Notes: generated from the letters alone by a model not told the origin. Positions 37,258 through 45,432 are shown, counted from the stretch's first letter. The stretch: DNA of 64,000 nt from Brevundimonas alba (GCF_011927945.1 NZ_JAATJM010000001.1:505501-569500); one strand, 5' to 3'. Translations and numbers: made by a program.

Positions 37258-37382
37258 GGCAGGCTCCGGAAGGAGGTTTGAAGATGAACTCCCGGTCCAG
37301 ATAAGCCCTGCGACGCCATGCGCCAAGCATTCCGGCGGCGCGCGGCCTTGCGCGGTTCGCGGGCGGGTCCAAGATAGACTCC

Positions 37383-37952
37383 ATGGACCAATTCCAATCC
37401 CTCGCCGGACGGCTGCTCGTGGCCATGCCCGGCATCAGCGATCCCCGCTTCGAGCATGCCGTCATTCTGGTCTGCGCACACCGGCCGGACCACGCCATGG
37501 GGCTGCGCCTCGACCGGCCCGCGCCGGGGGTGAACCTGAAGGCGGTGCTGACCAAGCTTGAGACCGCCGCGCCGGACTTCGCGGCGGACCGCGCGGTGCT
37601 GGTGGGCGGACCGGTGGAGCGGGAGCGTGGCTTCGTGCTGCACACCGACGACTGGCTGGTCGACGACGCCTCGCTGGCGTTCGGAGAGGGACTGGCGATG
37701 ACCGGTACGCGCGAGGCGCTGGCGGCGATGGTTGATCCGGTAGGCGGTCCGAGCCGGTCGGTGCTGCTTCTGGGCTACGCCGGATGGGGAGAGGGTCAGC
37801 TGGAGGACGAGCTGGGCGAGAATGTCTGGCTCACCGCCGAAGCCGACGCCGACCTGATCTTCGATCCGGACTACGAGGGCAAATGGGGTCGCGCCGTCGC
37901 CGGCCTCGGCATCGATCCGGCGCAGCTTTCAGGGCAGAGCGGGCGGGCCTAG
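37383..37952 (+). CDS. YqgE/AlgH family protein (UPF0301)
   Basis: 189 residues. Family pattern: 'LAGRLLVAMPGISDPRFEHAVILVCAHRPDHAMGLRLDRP', 'VLVGGPVERERGFVLHTDDW', 'LLLGYAGWGEGQLEDELGENVWLTAEAD' and 'WGRAVAGLGIDPAQLSGQSGRA'. Structure known, biochemical role not; named after a presumed alginate regulator. Divergent from the peroxiredoxin gene (125 bp gap) and convergent with a small lipoprotein gene. Confidence 0.93.
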   Translation: MDQFQSLAGRLLVAMPGISDPRFEHAVILVCAHRPDHAMGLRLDRPAPGVNLKAVLTKLETAAPDFAADRAVLVGGPVERERGFVLHTDDWLVDDASLAFGEGLAMTGTREALAAMVDPVGGPSRSVLLLGYAGWGEGQLEDELGENVWLTAEADADLIFDPDYEGKWGRAVAGLGIDPAQLSGQSGRA

Positions 37953-37956
37953 GCGG

Positions 37957-38211
37957 CTATCGGCCGCTGCTGAGGGCCCTGTCGATCGCGACGTTGCGGC
38001 CGCTGTTGGGCCTGTAGTTGCTCGCATGGACGCTGCGGCACCGGTAGTCCTGCCGCACGTCGCCGGTCTGGCGGCCGGTCGGAATCGCCTCGGCCCGGCC
38101 GCGGCATCGGGCGTCCGTCACAGCCATGGCGTCGGGCTCCTGCACGGTGCTGCAGGCGCCGAGGACGAGCATTCCGCCCGCCAGAACGATGGAAACGATC
38201 GAGACACGCAT
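37957..38211 (-). CDS. Small lipoprotein of unknown function
   Basis: 84 residues from ATG 38211 with AGGAGG 6-11 nt upstream. The signal MRVSIVSIVLAGGMLVLGAC ends in a good lipobox (LGAC), so the mature 65-residue protein should be lipidated. The mature part contains 'VTDARCRGRAEAIPTGRQTGDVRQDYRCRSVHASNYRPNSGRN', with two Cys that could pair. Arg-rich and basic. No family recognised. A longer frame upstream is a shadow. Confidence 0.7.
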   Translation of the reverse strand: MRVSIVSIVLAGGMLVLGACSTVQEPDAMAVTDARCRGRAEAIPTGRQTGDVRQDYRCRSVHASNYRPNSGRNVAIDRALSSGR

Positions 38212-38285
38212 GCGACGTCCTCCTGCTCGGGCCGCGGGATCGACCCGGACTGGAAGTAGATGCCCACGAACGCTGCGCGTCAAGG

Positions 38286-39992
38286 TTATGCGGAGCGAGC
38301 CTTGAGCGGCGCCGTGCCGTCGGCGAGCGACTCGTTGAGATAGACCTCGGCCTCCTGCGCCGGCAGGGCCTGGGCGTAGCCGAAGCCCTGACCGTAGTGG
38401 CACTGGGCCTCGAGCAGGAGCTTGGCGAGGCCGGCGTTCTCGACGCCCTCGGCGACAACCTCCAGCGACAGGTCGCGGCCCAGGTTGACGACCGACTTGA
38501 CGATCTTCGCCGAGCCCTCGTCCTTGTCCATGGTCAGAACGAAATAGCGGTCAATCTTCAGCGTATCGAACGGCAGCTTGGCCAGCCAGGTCAAGGATGA
38601 GAAGCCGGTGCCGAAGTCATCGAGCGCCAAGGAGGCGCCGGCTTCACGCAGGCGGGTCAGGGTCTCGGCGGCGCGCGAGGTGTCGCGCATGATGTCGCCC
38701 TCGGTGACCTCGAGCTTGAGCGCGCCCTTCGGCAGGCCGGCCTCGGCGATGATGCGGGCGACGTCCTCGACCAGACTGGCGCGCTCGATCTCGCCGACCG
38801 AGAGATTGACGCTGCAGAACAGCTTGCCGGCCGACGGATGGCGGGCCAGCCATTCAGCCAGCTGACGCGACGACTGGGTCATCATCATCAGGCCGAGATC
38901 GTTCATCAGCCCCATCTCGTCGGCGAGGCCGAGGAATTCGTCGGGCGGGACCAGACCGCGCTGCGGATGCCGCCAGCGGGCGAGCGCCTCGAAGCCGGCC
39001 ACGGCGCCGGTCTTGAGGTTCACGATAGGCTGGAAGAAGGGCTCGATCTCGCCGCGGACGAAGGCGTTGCGCAGGTCGGCCTCCAGGGCGAGGCGGGACA
39101 GGCTGTCGGACTCCAGCGCCCGTCCATAGGCGGCGGCGCCGCCTCGGCCCGCGGTCTTGGCCTGTTCGACGGCCAGTTCGGCGCGGCGCAGCAGTTCGGC
39201 CGGATCGGAGGCGTCGGGCCCGCCCTCGGCCGCCACCGCGCCGATCGAGACGGTCGGGTAGATGTCGAAGCCCGCGACCCTGAGCGGCTGCTCCAGCGCC
39301 TCGCGCATGCGTTCCGAAGCGGCTCCGGAGCCGCGCGGCACGATGACGGCGAACTCATCCTCGCCGACGCGAGCGGGGTTGGCGTCGGGCGGGAAGGCGC
39401 CGTTCAGGCGCGCGCCCAGCGCCGCCAGCACCAGATCGGCCCGCTCGTGGCCCAGCGCCTCGTTGAGACGGCGGAGGCGGTCGACGTCGGCCACCACCAG
39501 CTCATACTCGCCTGGCTGGGTCAGGGTTTCGCCGGCGCGGGTCAGGAAGGCGCGGCGGTCCAGCAGGCCGGTCAGCTGATCGACATGAGAGGCCGCGAAC
39601 TTGGTCTCCAGCGCCACCACCCCGGCGGCGCGCAGGCCGTCCTCGAGCCAGACGCCGCGCCACAGGCAGGTCTCGGAATCGCGCATGCGCAGGCGGACGG
39701 CGACCTCCGTGCCTTCGGCCTGCGGCTTGAGGATGCGTTCGGCCAGCGAACGGTCCTGCGGAATGGCCACGGCGGTGAAGGCGGCGCCCGAACATTCGGG
39801 GGCCAAGGGGCCGAGGCCGAGCGCGCGGGTGGCGCCGGTGAAACGCATCTGGTCGTCGGACGGGGTCCAGATCCACAGCGCCGTATCCGCGGCGGCCAGC
39901 GCCTCGATGGCGGTCGTCGCGTCCCAGGCCAGACTTCTGGAGCGAGTGTTCAAAACGCGTGTCAGTCCCGACAGGACGGCTCCAGGGATCAC
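38286..39992 (-). CDS. Cyclic-di-GMP signalling protein with degenerate GGDEF and EAL domains
   Basis: 568 residues: an N-terminal PAS-like region (about 25-130), a GGDEF-like domain (about 135-300) and an EAL domain (about 310-555). The cyclase signature reads VGEDEF, i.e. the second Gly of GGDEF is Glu, so synthesis is unlikely. The phosphodiesterase site looks intact: GFEALARW, NLSVGEIE, LEVTEGD, DDFGTGFSSL, LKIDRYF and VVAEGVE. The protein should hydrolyse c-di-GMP, perhaps with the GGDEF domain as a GTP sensor. No membrane helix. It starts 6 bp after the GNAT gene ends, so it is co-transcribed with it. Confidence 0.92.
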   Translation of the reverse strand: MIPGAVLSGLTRVLNTRSRSLAWDATTAIEALAAADTALWIWTPSDDQMRFTGATRALGLGPLAPECSGAAFTAVAIPQDRSLAERILKPQAEGTEVAVRLRMRDSETCLWRGVWLEDGLRAAGVVALETKFAASHVDQLTGLLDRRAFLTRAGETLTQPGEYELVVADVDRLRRLNEALGHERADLVLAALGARLNGAFPPDANPARVGEDEFAVIVPRGSGAASERMREALEQPLRVAGFDIYPTVSIGAVAAEGGPDASDPAELLRRAELAVEQAKTAGRGGAAAYGRALESDSLSRLALEADLRNAFVRGEIEPFFQPIVNLKTGAVAGFEALARWRHPQRGLVPPDEFLGLADEMGLMNDLGLMMMTQSSRQLAEWLARHPSAGKLFCSVNLSVGEIERASLVEDVARIIAEAGLPKGALKLEVTEGDIMRDTSRAAETLTRLREAGASLALDDFGTGFSSLTWLAKLPFDTLKIDRYFVLTMDKDEGSAKIVKSVVNLGRDLSLEVVAEGVENAGLAKLLLEAQCHYGQGFGYAQALPAQEAEVYLNESLADGTAPLKARSA

Positions 39993-39998
39993 CCGAGG

Positions 39999-40589
39999 TC
40001 AGCCGCCGCGTCCAACCCCGTCATTGACGGCGCCGAACAGGAGATGATCTGCCCAAGCGCCGTTAATTTTGAGATAAGCCCGGGCGTGCCCCTCAAGGAC
40101 GAAGCCCGACTTTTCGAGCACCCGACGGGACGCGACATTGGTGGGCACGCAGGCCGCCTCGACCCGGTGCAGCTTGAGATCGTCGAAGGCGTGGCCGACG
40201 ACGGCCCGCACCGCGGCCGTGGCGTGGCCCCGGCCCGCGAAGGGCTGGCCAATCCAGTAGCCGAGGGTGCCGGACTCAGCGACGCCGCGGCGGACGTTCG
40301 ACAGGGTGATGGCGCCCACCAGTCCCTGATCGGCGTCAGCGAAGATGAAGAAGGGCCAGGCGTTGCCGGCGTCGAGCTCGCGGGCGTAGATCGACAGGCG
40401 GCGCTTGAAGGCGGCGCGGGTCAGATCGTCCTCCGGCCAGCTCGGCTCCCACGGCTGCAGATAGGCGTGGGACTTCTGACGCAGGGTGGCCCAGGCTTCG
40501 TAATCCGACGCGCGCGGGTGGCGCAGGGTGACCCCCTCGCCCTTTACGACCGAGCCGGTCGCGTCGTTGATCCAGTCCAGCAGGGCCAT
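39999..40589 (-). CDS. GNAT N-acetyltransferase, RimJ/RimL-like
   Basis: 196 residues from ATG 40589 (MALLDWINDATGSVVKGEGV). Acetyltransferase fold: 'TLRHPRASDYEAWATLRQKSHAYLQPWEPSWPEDDLT', acetyl-CoA loop 'GYWIGQPFAGRGHATAAVRAVVGHAFDDLKLHRVEAACVPTNVASRRVLEKSGFVLEGHARAYLKINGAWADHLLF'. This is the ribosomal-protein-alanine acetyltransferase (RimJ) type that modifies N-terminal Ala of small-subunit proteins. Lies between the M16 peptidase gene (25 bp upstream) and the c-di-GMP gene. Confidence 0.93.
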   Translation of the reverse strand: MALLDWINDATGSVVKGEGVTLRHPRASDYEAWATLRQKSHAYLQPWEPSWPEDDLTRAAFKRRLSIYARELDAGNAWPFFIFADADQGLVGAITLSNVRRGVAESGTLGYWIGQPFAGRGHATAAVRAVVGHAFDDLKLHRVEAACVPTNVASRRVLEKSGFVLEGHARAYLKINGAWADHLLFGAVNDGVGRGG

Positions 40590-40614
40590 GCGCAGAAGAC
40601 TAGCCCTCCCGCTG

Positions 40615-41880
40615 TCAGCCGAAAAGAGCCGTGCGGAAGGCGGGGCCCGCGGCCGCAGCGGCCTTGGGTCCGAGCACCGCCGTCGCCGCCCGGCCTTGCG
40701 ACAGGGAGGCCGCCGCCGCGGCACGCACGTCATCCGCGGACTGGGCCAGCATCCGGTCGGCCATCGTCTGGGAGGGGATCGGAGCGCCGAAGATCAGCAC
40801 CTGCGCCGCCGCCCGGCCCGCGCGCGCCGCCGGGCTTTCGTCCGACATCCAGAGGCCCGCATTCATCACCGCCTTGGCCCGCGAGAGTTCGGCGTCCGTG
40901 GGCCCGCTGTCGGCCAGCGCCTTCAGTTCGGCGGCGCAGACCTGGGCCAGTTCGACCGCACGGTCAGCGGCGGCGCCGGCGTAGATGCCGAGTATGCCCG
41001 CGTCCTCGTACGGCTCGTGATAGGCGTCGATGGCGTAGGCCAGTCCCCGCTCCTCGCGGGCGCTCTGGAACAGGCGCGAGGCCATGCCGCCGCCGAGGAT
41101 CTCGGTCATCAGCCGGGCCGCCGCATAGGAGGGCTCGGCCGCCGAAGGGGCCGGCAGCTGGAAGACGATGTTGGCCTGTTCGATCCGGCGCGACAGGGCC
41201 GCGTCGCCACCGGTGAAGCGCGGGGCTGCCGGGGGCCCGGCGGGGGTGGAGGTTTCGGAGCCGAACCAGCGCTTCGCCAGCGCCAGCAGCTCGGCCTCGT
41301 CGACCGCCCCTGAGGCGGCCACCACCATCCGGTCGGGCGAATACAGGCGGGCGCGCCACTCGCCGATCGAGGCCTTGGTGATCGGCTTCAGGCTCTTCAC
41401 CGAGCCAAGGATCGGGCGGCCGAGCGGCTGGCTGGCGAAGGCCTGCGTCTGGGCCATCTCGAACACGTGGTCGTCGGGGGTGTCGAAGGCCTCGGCGATC
41501 TCCTGCGCCACCACGTCCTTCTCGCGCTCGATCTCGGCCGGGTCGAGCGTCGGGCGGAAGACGAGGTCGGAGAGGATCTGCATGGCCAGCGGCAGAGAGC
41601 CGTCGAGGGCCCGCACGTCGAAACTGGTGCGCTCGTATCCGGTGGAGGCGTTCAGCGAGCCGCCTTCGGCCTCGATCCGCTCGACGATGTCGCGCGCGCC
41701 CATCTCGCCCGCGCCCTTGAACACCAGATGTTCCAGACAGTGGGACCAGCCCGAGGTCGCCTCGGTTTCCCACTTGGCGCCGCCGCGGACGGCGACGGTC
41801 AGGGCCAGGGTGCGCAGGCCGTGCATGGGGTCGCACACGACGCGGACGCCGTTGGACAGGGTGTGGAGGGTGGTGGTCAG
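40615..41880 (-). CDS. M16 family zinc peptidase (processing-peptidase-like), probable CTG start
   Basis: 421 residues if started at CTG 41880. The inverted zinc motif HxxEH is HCLEHLVFKGAG, with a downstream Glu in the EIEREKDVVAQEIAEAFDTPDDHVFE segment. M16 N- and C-domains are both present ('GGGMASRLFQSAREERGLAYAIDAYHEPYEDAGILGIYAG'). No ATG, GTG or TTG lies between the surf1 stop and the conserved start (LTTTLHTLSNGVRVVCD). The CTG overlaps the surf1 TGA as CTGA and has GAGAG about 7 nt upstream. The next ATG would delete the first strand of the domain. Homologues cleave small peptides or mature membrane proteins. Confidence 0.88.
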   Translation of the reverse strand: MTTTLHTLSNGVRVVCDPMHGLRTLALTVAVRGGAKWETEATSGWSHCLEHLVFKGAGEMGARDIVERIEAEGGSLNASTGYERTSFDVRALDGSLPLAMQILSDLVFRPTLDPAEIEREKDVVAQEIAEAFDTPDDHVFEMAQTQAFASQPLGRPILGSVKSLKPITKASIGEWRARLYSPDRMVVAASGAVDEAELLALAKRWFGSETSTPAGPPAAPRFTGGDAALSRRIEQANIVFQLPAPSAAEPSYAAARLMTEILGGGMASRLFQSAREERGLAYAIDAYHEPYEDAGILGIYAGAAADRAVELAQVCAAELKALADSGPTDAELSRAKAVMNAGLWMSDESPAARAGRAAAQVLIFGAPIPSQTMADRMLAQSADDVRAAAAASLSQGRAATAVLGPKAAAAAGPAFRTALFG

Positions 41881-42587
41881 GAGGGTCTCTCTTCCCGGTG
41901 GGATGGCTTCAGCCTGCGCCGAAGCAGGGCCACGTAGACACCCAGCAGAGCCAGCGCCAGTCCGAACCAGGTGATCGCGTAGCCGAGATGGTTGTTCGAG
42001 AAGGCGGCCGGCGGAGCGGACGGCTTCAGCGCCAGCCATTCGGGATTGGTCGAGGTGACCGCGAACAGGGTTTCGGCGGCGACGCGACCCTCGGCGCCCA
42101 GAGTCTTGGCGATGGCGGCGTTGTCGCGTGCGTAGAAGCGACGGCCTTCGGGCGGCAAGGCCATGGGTCCGGGACCGGGCGCGGTGCGGATGACCGCCTC
42201 GATGCGAAGGGGCGCCGCGTCGGGGGCCACCGGCGGGCGGGCCGATATGACGTCGGCGACGAAACCGCGATCGACCAGATAGACGCCGCGATCCACCGGG
42301 CAGGCGGAGATCAGGCGGACGCCGGCCTGCCCGTCCTGGATGGTCTGCAGCTCCACGAACGGCGCGGTCGACAGGCCGGGACAGTCGACGAGGACGCGGC
42401 GGAATTCCGTATCGCCGGTGCGGATGACATCCCGGAGCGGGGCTGCGGGGCGGGCGGCGGCGGCCTCGGCTTCGGCGATCAGGCCCTGTTTCCACTGGAG
42501 CCGCTGCACCTGCCAGACGCCGAGCGCCGACAGCAGCACGAACAGAACGGCCGACGCGGCAGTCAGCACCCACGGGAAGCGGCGCAT
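41877..42587 (-). CDS. SURF1-family cytochrome oxidase biogenesis protein
   Basis: 236 residues. Two membrane helices, one at the N-terminus (about 5-24, WVLTAASAVLFVLLSALGVW) and one near the C-terminus (about 203-221), flank a periplasmic domain. 'GVWQVQRLQWKQGLIAEAEA', 'VYLVDRGFV' and 'NNHLGYAITWFGLALALLGVYVAL' are SURF1 hallmarks. It helps insert haem a into subunit I of aa3 oxidase. It follows ctaE, with a hairpin between, and overlaps the M16 peptidase start by 4 bp. Confidence 0.94.
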   Translation of the reverse strand: MRRFPWVLTAASAVLFVLLSALGVWQVQRLQWKQGLIAEAEAAAARPAAPLRDVIRTGDTEFRRVLVDCPGLSTAPFVELQTIQDGQAGVRLISACPVDRGVYLVDRGFVADVISARPPVAPDAAPLRIEAVIRTAPGPGPMALPPEGRRFYARDNAAIAKTLGAEGRVAAETLFAVTSTNPEWLALKPSAPPAAFSNNHLGYAITWFGLALALLGVYVALLRRRLKPSHREERPS

Positions 42588-42650
42588 TCAGCCCTCCCCT
42601 GTCGGGATTGCGGCGCCGAGCGGAGCGAACCGGGGGCGGCAAAGCAGAAC

Positions 42651-42675
42651 GGCGCGGATCAGATCGATCCGCGCC
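42651..42675 (-). terminator. Stem-loop between ctaE and surf1
   Basis: A perfect 10-bp stem (GGCGCGGATC at 42651-42660, GATCCGCGCC at 42666-42675) with a 5-nt loop lies 31 bp past the ctaE stop. On the minus strand it is followed only by GTTCTGCTTTG, so termination may be partial or the hairpin may protect the 3' end of the upstream mRNA. Confidence 0.5.
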
Positions 42676-42706
42676 GGCTGATGGATGGAAGCGGAAGGCC
42701 TCTGCG

Positions 42707-43630
42707 TCACCCGAAGGTGACGTAGACGAAGGCGAACAGGAACAGCCAGACCACGTCCACGAAATGCCAGTACCAGGCGGCGGCCTCGAAGCCGAAATGC
42801 TTCTCCGGGGACATCTGGCCGGCCAGCAGGCGCAGCAGGCAGACGGTCAGGAAGATAGTCCCGATCAGCACGTGGAAGCCGTGGAAGCCGGTGGCCATGA
42901 AGAAGATCGAACCGTACAGGCCCGCGTTGGCCGCCTCTTCGTTGAAGAACAGGTTCTCGTGGATGATGTGGCTGTATTCGTAGGCCTGAACGGCGGTGAA
43001 CAGCACGCCCAGGGCGATGGTGATGCCGAGGCCGATCTTGGTGGCCTTGCGGTCGCCGACCTGCAGGGCGTGGTGCGCCCAGGTCACCGTCGTGCCCGAG
43101 AGCAGCAGAATGATGGTGTTGAGCAGCGGCAGCTGCCAGGCGTCCAGAACCTCGACGCCCTTGGGCGGCCAGGTCGACCAGGCGGCGGCCGTGTCGGCCC
43201 AGTTGCCGATTTCCGGCACGTGGGCGCGGGCCTCGTTGAAGACCGCCATCTCGAAGAACATCCAGAAGAAGGCGGCGAAGAACATGATCTCCGACGCGAT
43301 GAACAGGATCATGCCGTAGCGCAGGCCGATCGACACGACCGGCGTGTGGTCGCCCGCCTTGCTTTCCTTGATCACGTCGGCCCACCAGCCGAACATCGAC
43401 ACCAGCACGCCCGCCAGACCGGCGAAGAACAGGGCCTTGTCGCCCTTGGCCAGCAGGGCCGAGGCGAGCGGACCGGAATCGGCCGGAGCGAGGCCCTTCA
43501 TCCAGACCACGGCGCCGATCATCATGATGACGGTGGCGATCGAGGACACCAGCGGCCACGGGCTGGGGTTCACCAGGTGGTAGTCGTGATGCGGAACTGC
43601 GTGGGCGTCGGCCATCTGGGTCTCTTGCAA
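42707..43630 (-). CDS. ctaE: Cytochrome c oxidase subunit III
   Basis: 307 residues, seven membrane helices. 'HDYHLVNPSPWPLVSSIATVIMMIG', 'FIASEIMFFAAFFWMFFE' with the membrane Glu, 'LLSGTTVTWAHHAL', 'FFMATGFHGFHVLIGTIFLTVCLLRLLAG' and 'HFGFEAAAWYWHFVDVVWLFLFAFVY' are universal COX3 motifs. Bacterial length is usually 260-300; the N-terminal part is standard. Lies downstream of ctaG and upstream of surf1. Confidence 0.97.
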   Translation of the reverse strand: MQETQMADAHAVPHHDYHLVNPSPWPLVSSIATVIMMIGAVVWMKGLAPADSGPLASALLAKGDKALFFAGLAGVLVSMFGWWADVIKESKAGDHTPVVSIGLRYGMILFIASEIMFFAAFFWMFFEMAVFNEARAHVPEIGNWADTAAAWSTWPPKGVEVLDAWQLPLLNTIILLLSGTTVTWAHHALQVGDRKATKIGLGITIALGVLFTAVQAYEYSHIIHENLFFNEEAANAGLYGSIFFMATGFHGFHVLIGTIFLTVCLLRLLAGQMSPEKHFGFEAAAWYWHFVDVVWLFLFAFVYVTFG

Positions 43631-43666
43631 CGGTCGAGAGTCGTGTGGGGGAGGCTATAGCGCCCG

Positions 43667-44230
43667 CTATGCGGCCGCGCCAGTAGCTGGTGCGGGGTTT
43701 GCGGCGACTTCGGCGCCCTTGGTCGGATAGAAGGTGTAGCTGAGGGTGATCTCGCGGACTCCGCGGCTTTCGCGGTCAGTCGCCATCTCGGGCGCGACGA
43801 AATACTGGACGGGGAATTTCATCGTCTGCCCCGGCGCGATCGTCTGCTCGTCGAAGCAGAAACACTGCAGCTTCTGGAAATACGGGCCCGCCCGCTCCGG
43901 CACCACATTGTAGAGCGCCCGCGCGTGGATCGGCTGGTCCGATGTGTTGGTGACGTCGAAGAAGGCGATCCCCGTTTCGCCGATGCGCACCCGCTGGCTG
44001 ACCTGTTCGGCGCGGAAGGTCATCGGCAGGCCGCGGACGTTGGTGTCGAAGCGGATCAGCACCGTCTCGTCCAGCATGTGATCGGGCGCCTTGTCGGCCT
44101 TCATCACCGTGCCGTCGAAGCCCGTGACCTGACAGAACATCCGGTACAGCGGAACGGCGGCGAAGGCGGCGCCGGTCATGCCCATGACGGCGAAGACGCA
44201 GACGATGGCGATCAGGTTCTTGCGGTTCAT
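43667..44230 (-). CDS. ctaG: Cytochrome c oxidase assembly protein CtaG (Cox11)
   Basis: 187 residues: one N-terminal membrane helix (LIAIVCVFAVMGMTGAAFAA) then a periplasmic Ig-like domain. The copper-binding CxC is in KLQCFCFDEQTIAPGQ, with 'VPLYRMFCQVTGFDGT' and 'MKFPVQYFVAPEM' as further family signatures. It delivers copper to the CuB site of subunit I. It starts 7 bp after the small membrane ORF of the same operon; the C-terminus is an Ala-rich tail. Confidence 0.96.
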   Translation of the reverse strand: MNRKNLIAIVCVFAVMGMTGAAFAAVPLYRMFCQVTGFDGTVMKADKAPDHMLDETVLIRFDTNVRGLPMTFRAEQVSQRVRIGETGIAFFDVTNTSDQPIHARALYNVVPERAGPYFQKLQCFCFDEQTIAPGQTMKFPVQYFVAPEMATDRESRGVREITLSYTFYPTKGAEVAANPAPATGAAA

Positions 44231-44237
44231 GCCCGCC

Positions 44238-44411
44238 TCACTGGCCCTGCGCGGCCGTCTGACGGGCGGCGCTGGCGGCGGCTTCGTCGCTGTTGCCCTG
44301 CAGCTTCAGGATCGTGGTCGCGAACACCAGAATGATGAACACCACCAGCACGGCGGCGAGCGCCCTGTTGCGGCGGGTGCGGGCGGCGAGCTGTTCGGGG
44401 GTCAGGCGCAT
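44238..44411 (-). CDS. Small single-helix membrane protein of the cox operon (CoxF-like)
   Basis: 57 residues beginning MRLTPEQLAARTRRNRALAA, then a membrane helix (VLVVFIILVFATTIL) and a short Ala-rich tail. A tiny one-helix protein between ctaB and ctaG recurs in alphaproteobacterial oxidase operons, sometimes called CoxF or 'oxidase assembly small protein'; its role is not established. It sits 5 bp after ctaB and 7 bp before ctaG, with no room for another gene. Confidence 0.85.
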   Translation of the reverse strand: MRLTPEQLAARTRRNRALAAVLVVFIILVFATTILKLQGNSDEAAASAARQTAAQGQ

Positions 44412-44416
44412 GGCGT

Positions 44417-45385
44417 CTACAGGCTCATCGTTGGCGTGAGGCTCTCGACCAGCAGGGCCGCGAACAGCGCCATCAGGTACAGGATCGAGAACGCGAACAG
44501 GTTCCGCGCCGGTTTGGCCTCGGCGCGGACATCATACAATGCGGCCTCTCGCCCCACGGCCTCGGCCTTGTCTGGCTGGTCGCCGGCCCGCGAACGCCAC
44601 AGGCGCACGGCCATCAGTAGGAATCCGAGACCGCCCGCGACCGCCACCGCGAGGTAGATCAGCCCGCCGAGCCCAGTCAGGCCCGGCGCGATGGCGACCG
44701 GCACGAAGACCAGGCTGTAGAGCAGGATCTGCAGGCGCGTCGACTTCGCCCCCCGCGCTACGGGCATCATCGGGATGCCGGCCTTGGCGTAGTCGCCCGC
44801 CGAATACAGGGCCAGCGCCCAGCTGTGCGGAGGGGTCCAGAGGAAGATGATCAGGAACAGCAGCCACGCCTGCCACGGCGCCGTCCCCGTCGCGGCGGCC
44901 CAGCCGATCACCGGCGGGAAGGCGCCGGCGGCGCCGCCGATGACGATGTTCTGGGGCGTCCGGCGCTTGAGCAGCAGGGTGTAGAAGCCTGCGTAATAGA
45001 CGATGGTCAGGGCCAGCAGGCCGGCCGCCAGCCAGTTCGTCGCCATGCCCAAAAGCATGACCGAAAACAGGGACAGGACGACGCCGAAGGTCATGGCGTC
45101 ATTTCTCGAGACACGTCCGGCGGCGACCGGGCGGCCGCGCGTGCGGCGCATCAGGGCGTCCGTCTCGCCCTCCAGCGCCATGTTGAGCGCCCCGGCGGCG
45201 CCGGCGCCGACGGCGACGCACAGGATGGCGATGGCCGAGCTCAGCCAGCCCAGTTCACCCCGCGCCACGACCAGACCGGTCACGGCGGTGAAGATCACCA
45301 GCGACATCACGCGCGGCTTCAGCAACTGGAAGAAGTCTTCCGGCTGGGCAGTCGAGACGGCGGGGGCGGCGGCGGGTGGGGTCAT
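44417..45385 (-). CDS. ctaB: Protohaem IX farnesyltransferase (haem O synthase)
   Basis: 322 residues with about nine membrane helices; UbiA-superfamily prenyltransferase that makes haem O from haem B. 'FFQLLKPRVMSLVIFTAVTGL', 'LNMALEGETDALMRRTRGRPVAAGRVS', 'GFYTLLLKRRTPQNIVIGGAAGAFPPVIGWAA' and 'LFLIIFLWTPPHSWALAL' mark the family. In the first Asp-rich motif the usual NxxxD is NMALE (Glu instead of Asp), followed by the conserved D at +4. Downstream of ctaD in the same operon, with a hairpin in the 75-bp gap. Confidence 0.96.
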   Translation of the reverse strand: MTPPAAAPAVSTAQPEDFFQLLKPRVMSLVIFTAVTGLVVARGELGWLSSAIAILCVAVGAGAAGALNMALEGETDALMRRTRGRPVAAGRVSRNDAMTFGVVLSLFSVMLLGMATNWLAAGLLALTIVYYAGFYTLLLKRRTPQNIVIGGAAGAFPPVIGWAAATGTAPWQAWLLFLIIFLWTPPHSWALALYSAGDYAKAGIPMMPVARGAKSTRLQILLYSLVFVPVAIAPGLTGLGGLIYLAVAVAGGLGFLLMAVRLWRSRAGDQPDKAEAVGREAALYDVRAEAKPARNLFAFSILYLMALFAALLVESLTPTMSL

Positions 45386-45402
45386 GGTTCTCTAACGCTT
45401 GA

Positions 45403-45432
45403 GGGCCGCCCCTTCGGATGAAGGAGCGGCCC
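45403..45432 (-). terminator. Hairpin between ctaD and ctaB
   Basis: A 13-bp stem (GGGCCGCCCCTTC at 45403-45415, GAAGGAGCGGCCC at 45420-45432 on the plus strand; one G-U wobble in the minus-strand RNA) closed by a 4-nt loop. It begins 29 bp after the ctaD stop. No T-run follows, so it is more likely a partial terminator or mRNA 3'-end stabiliser than a full stop. Confidence 0.5.

Noticed and set aside
38838..41216. 792-residue plus-strand frame across the GGDEF/EAL, GNAT and M16 genes
   Set aside because: Spans three well-supported minus-strand genes and ends in a Pro/Arg-rich run; antisense shadow.
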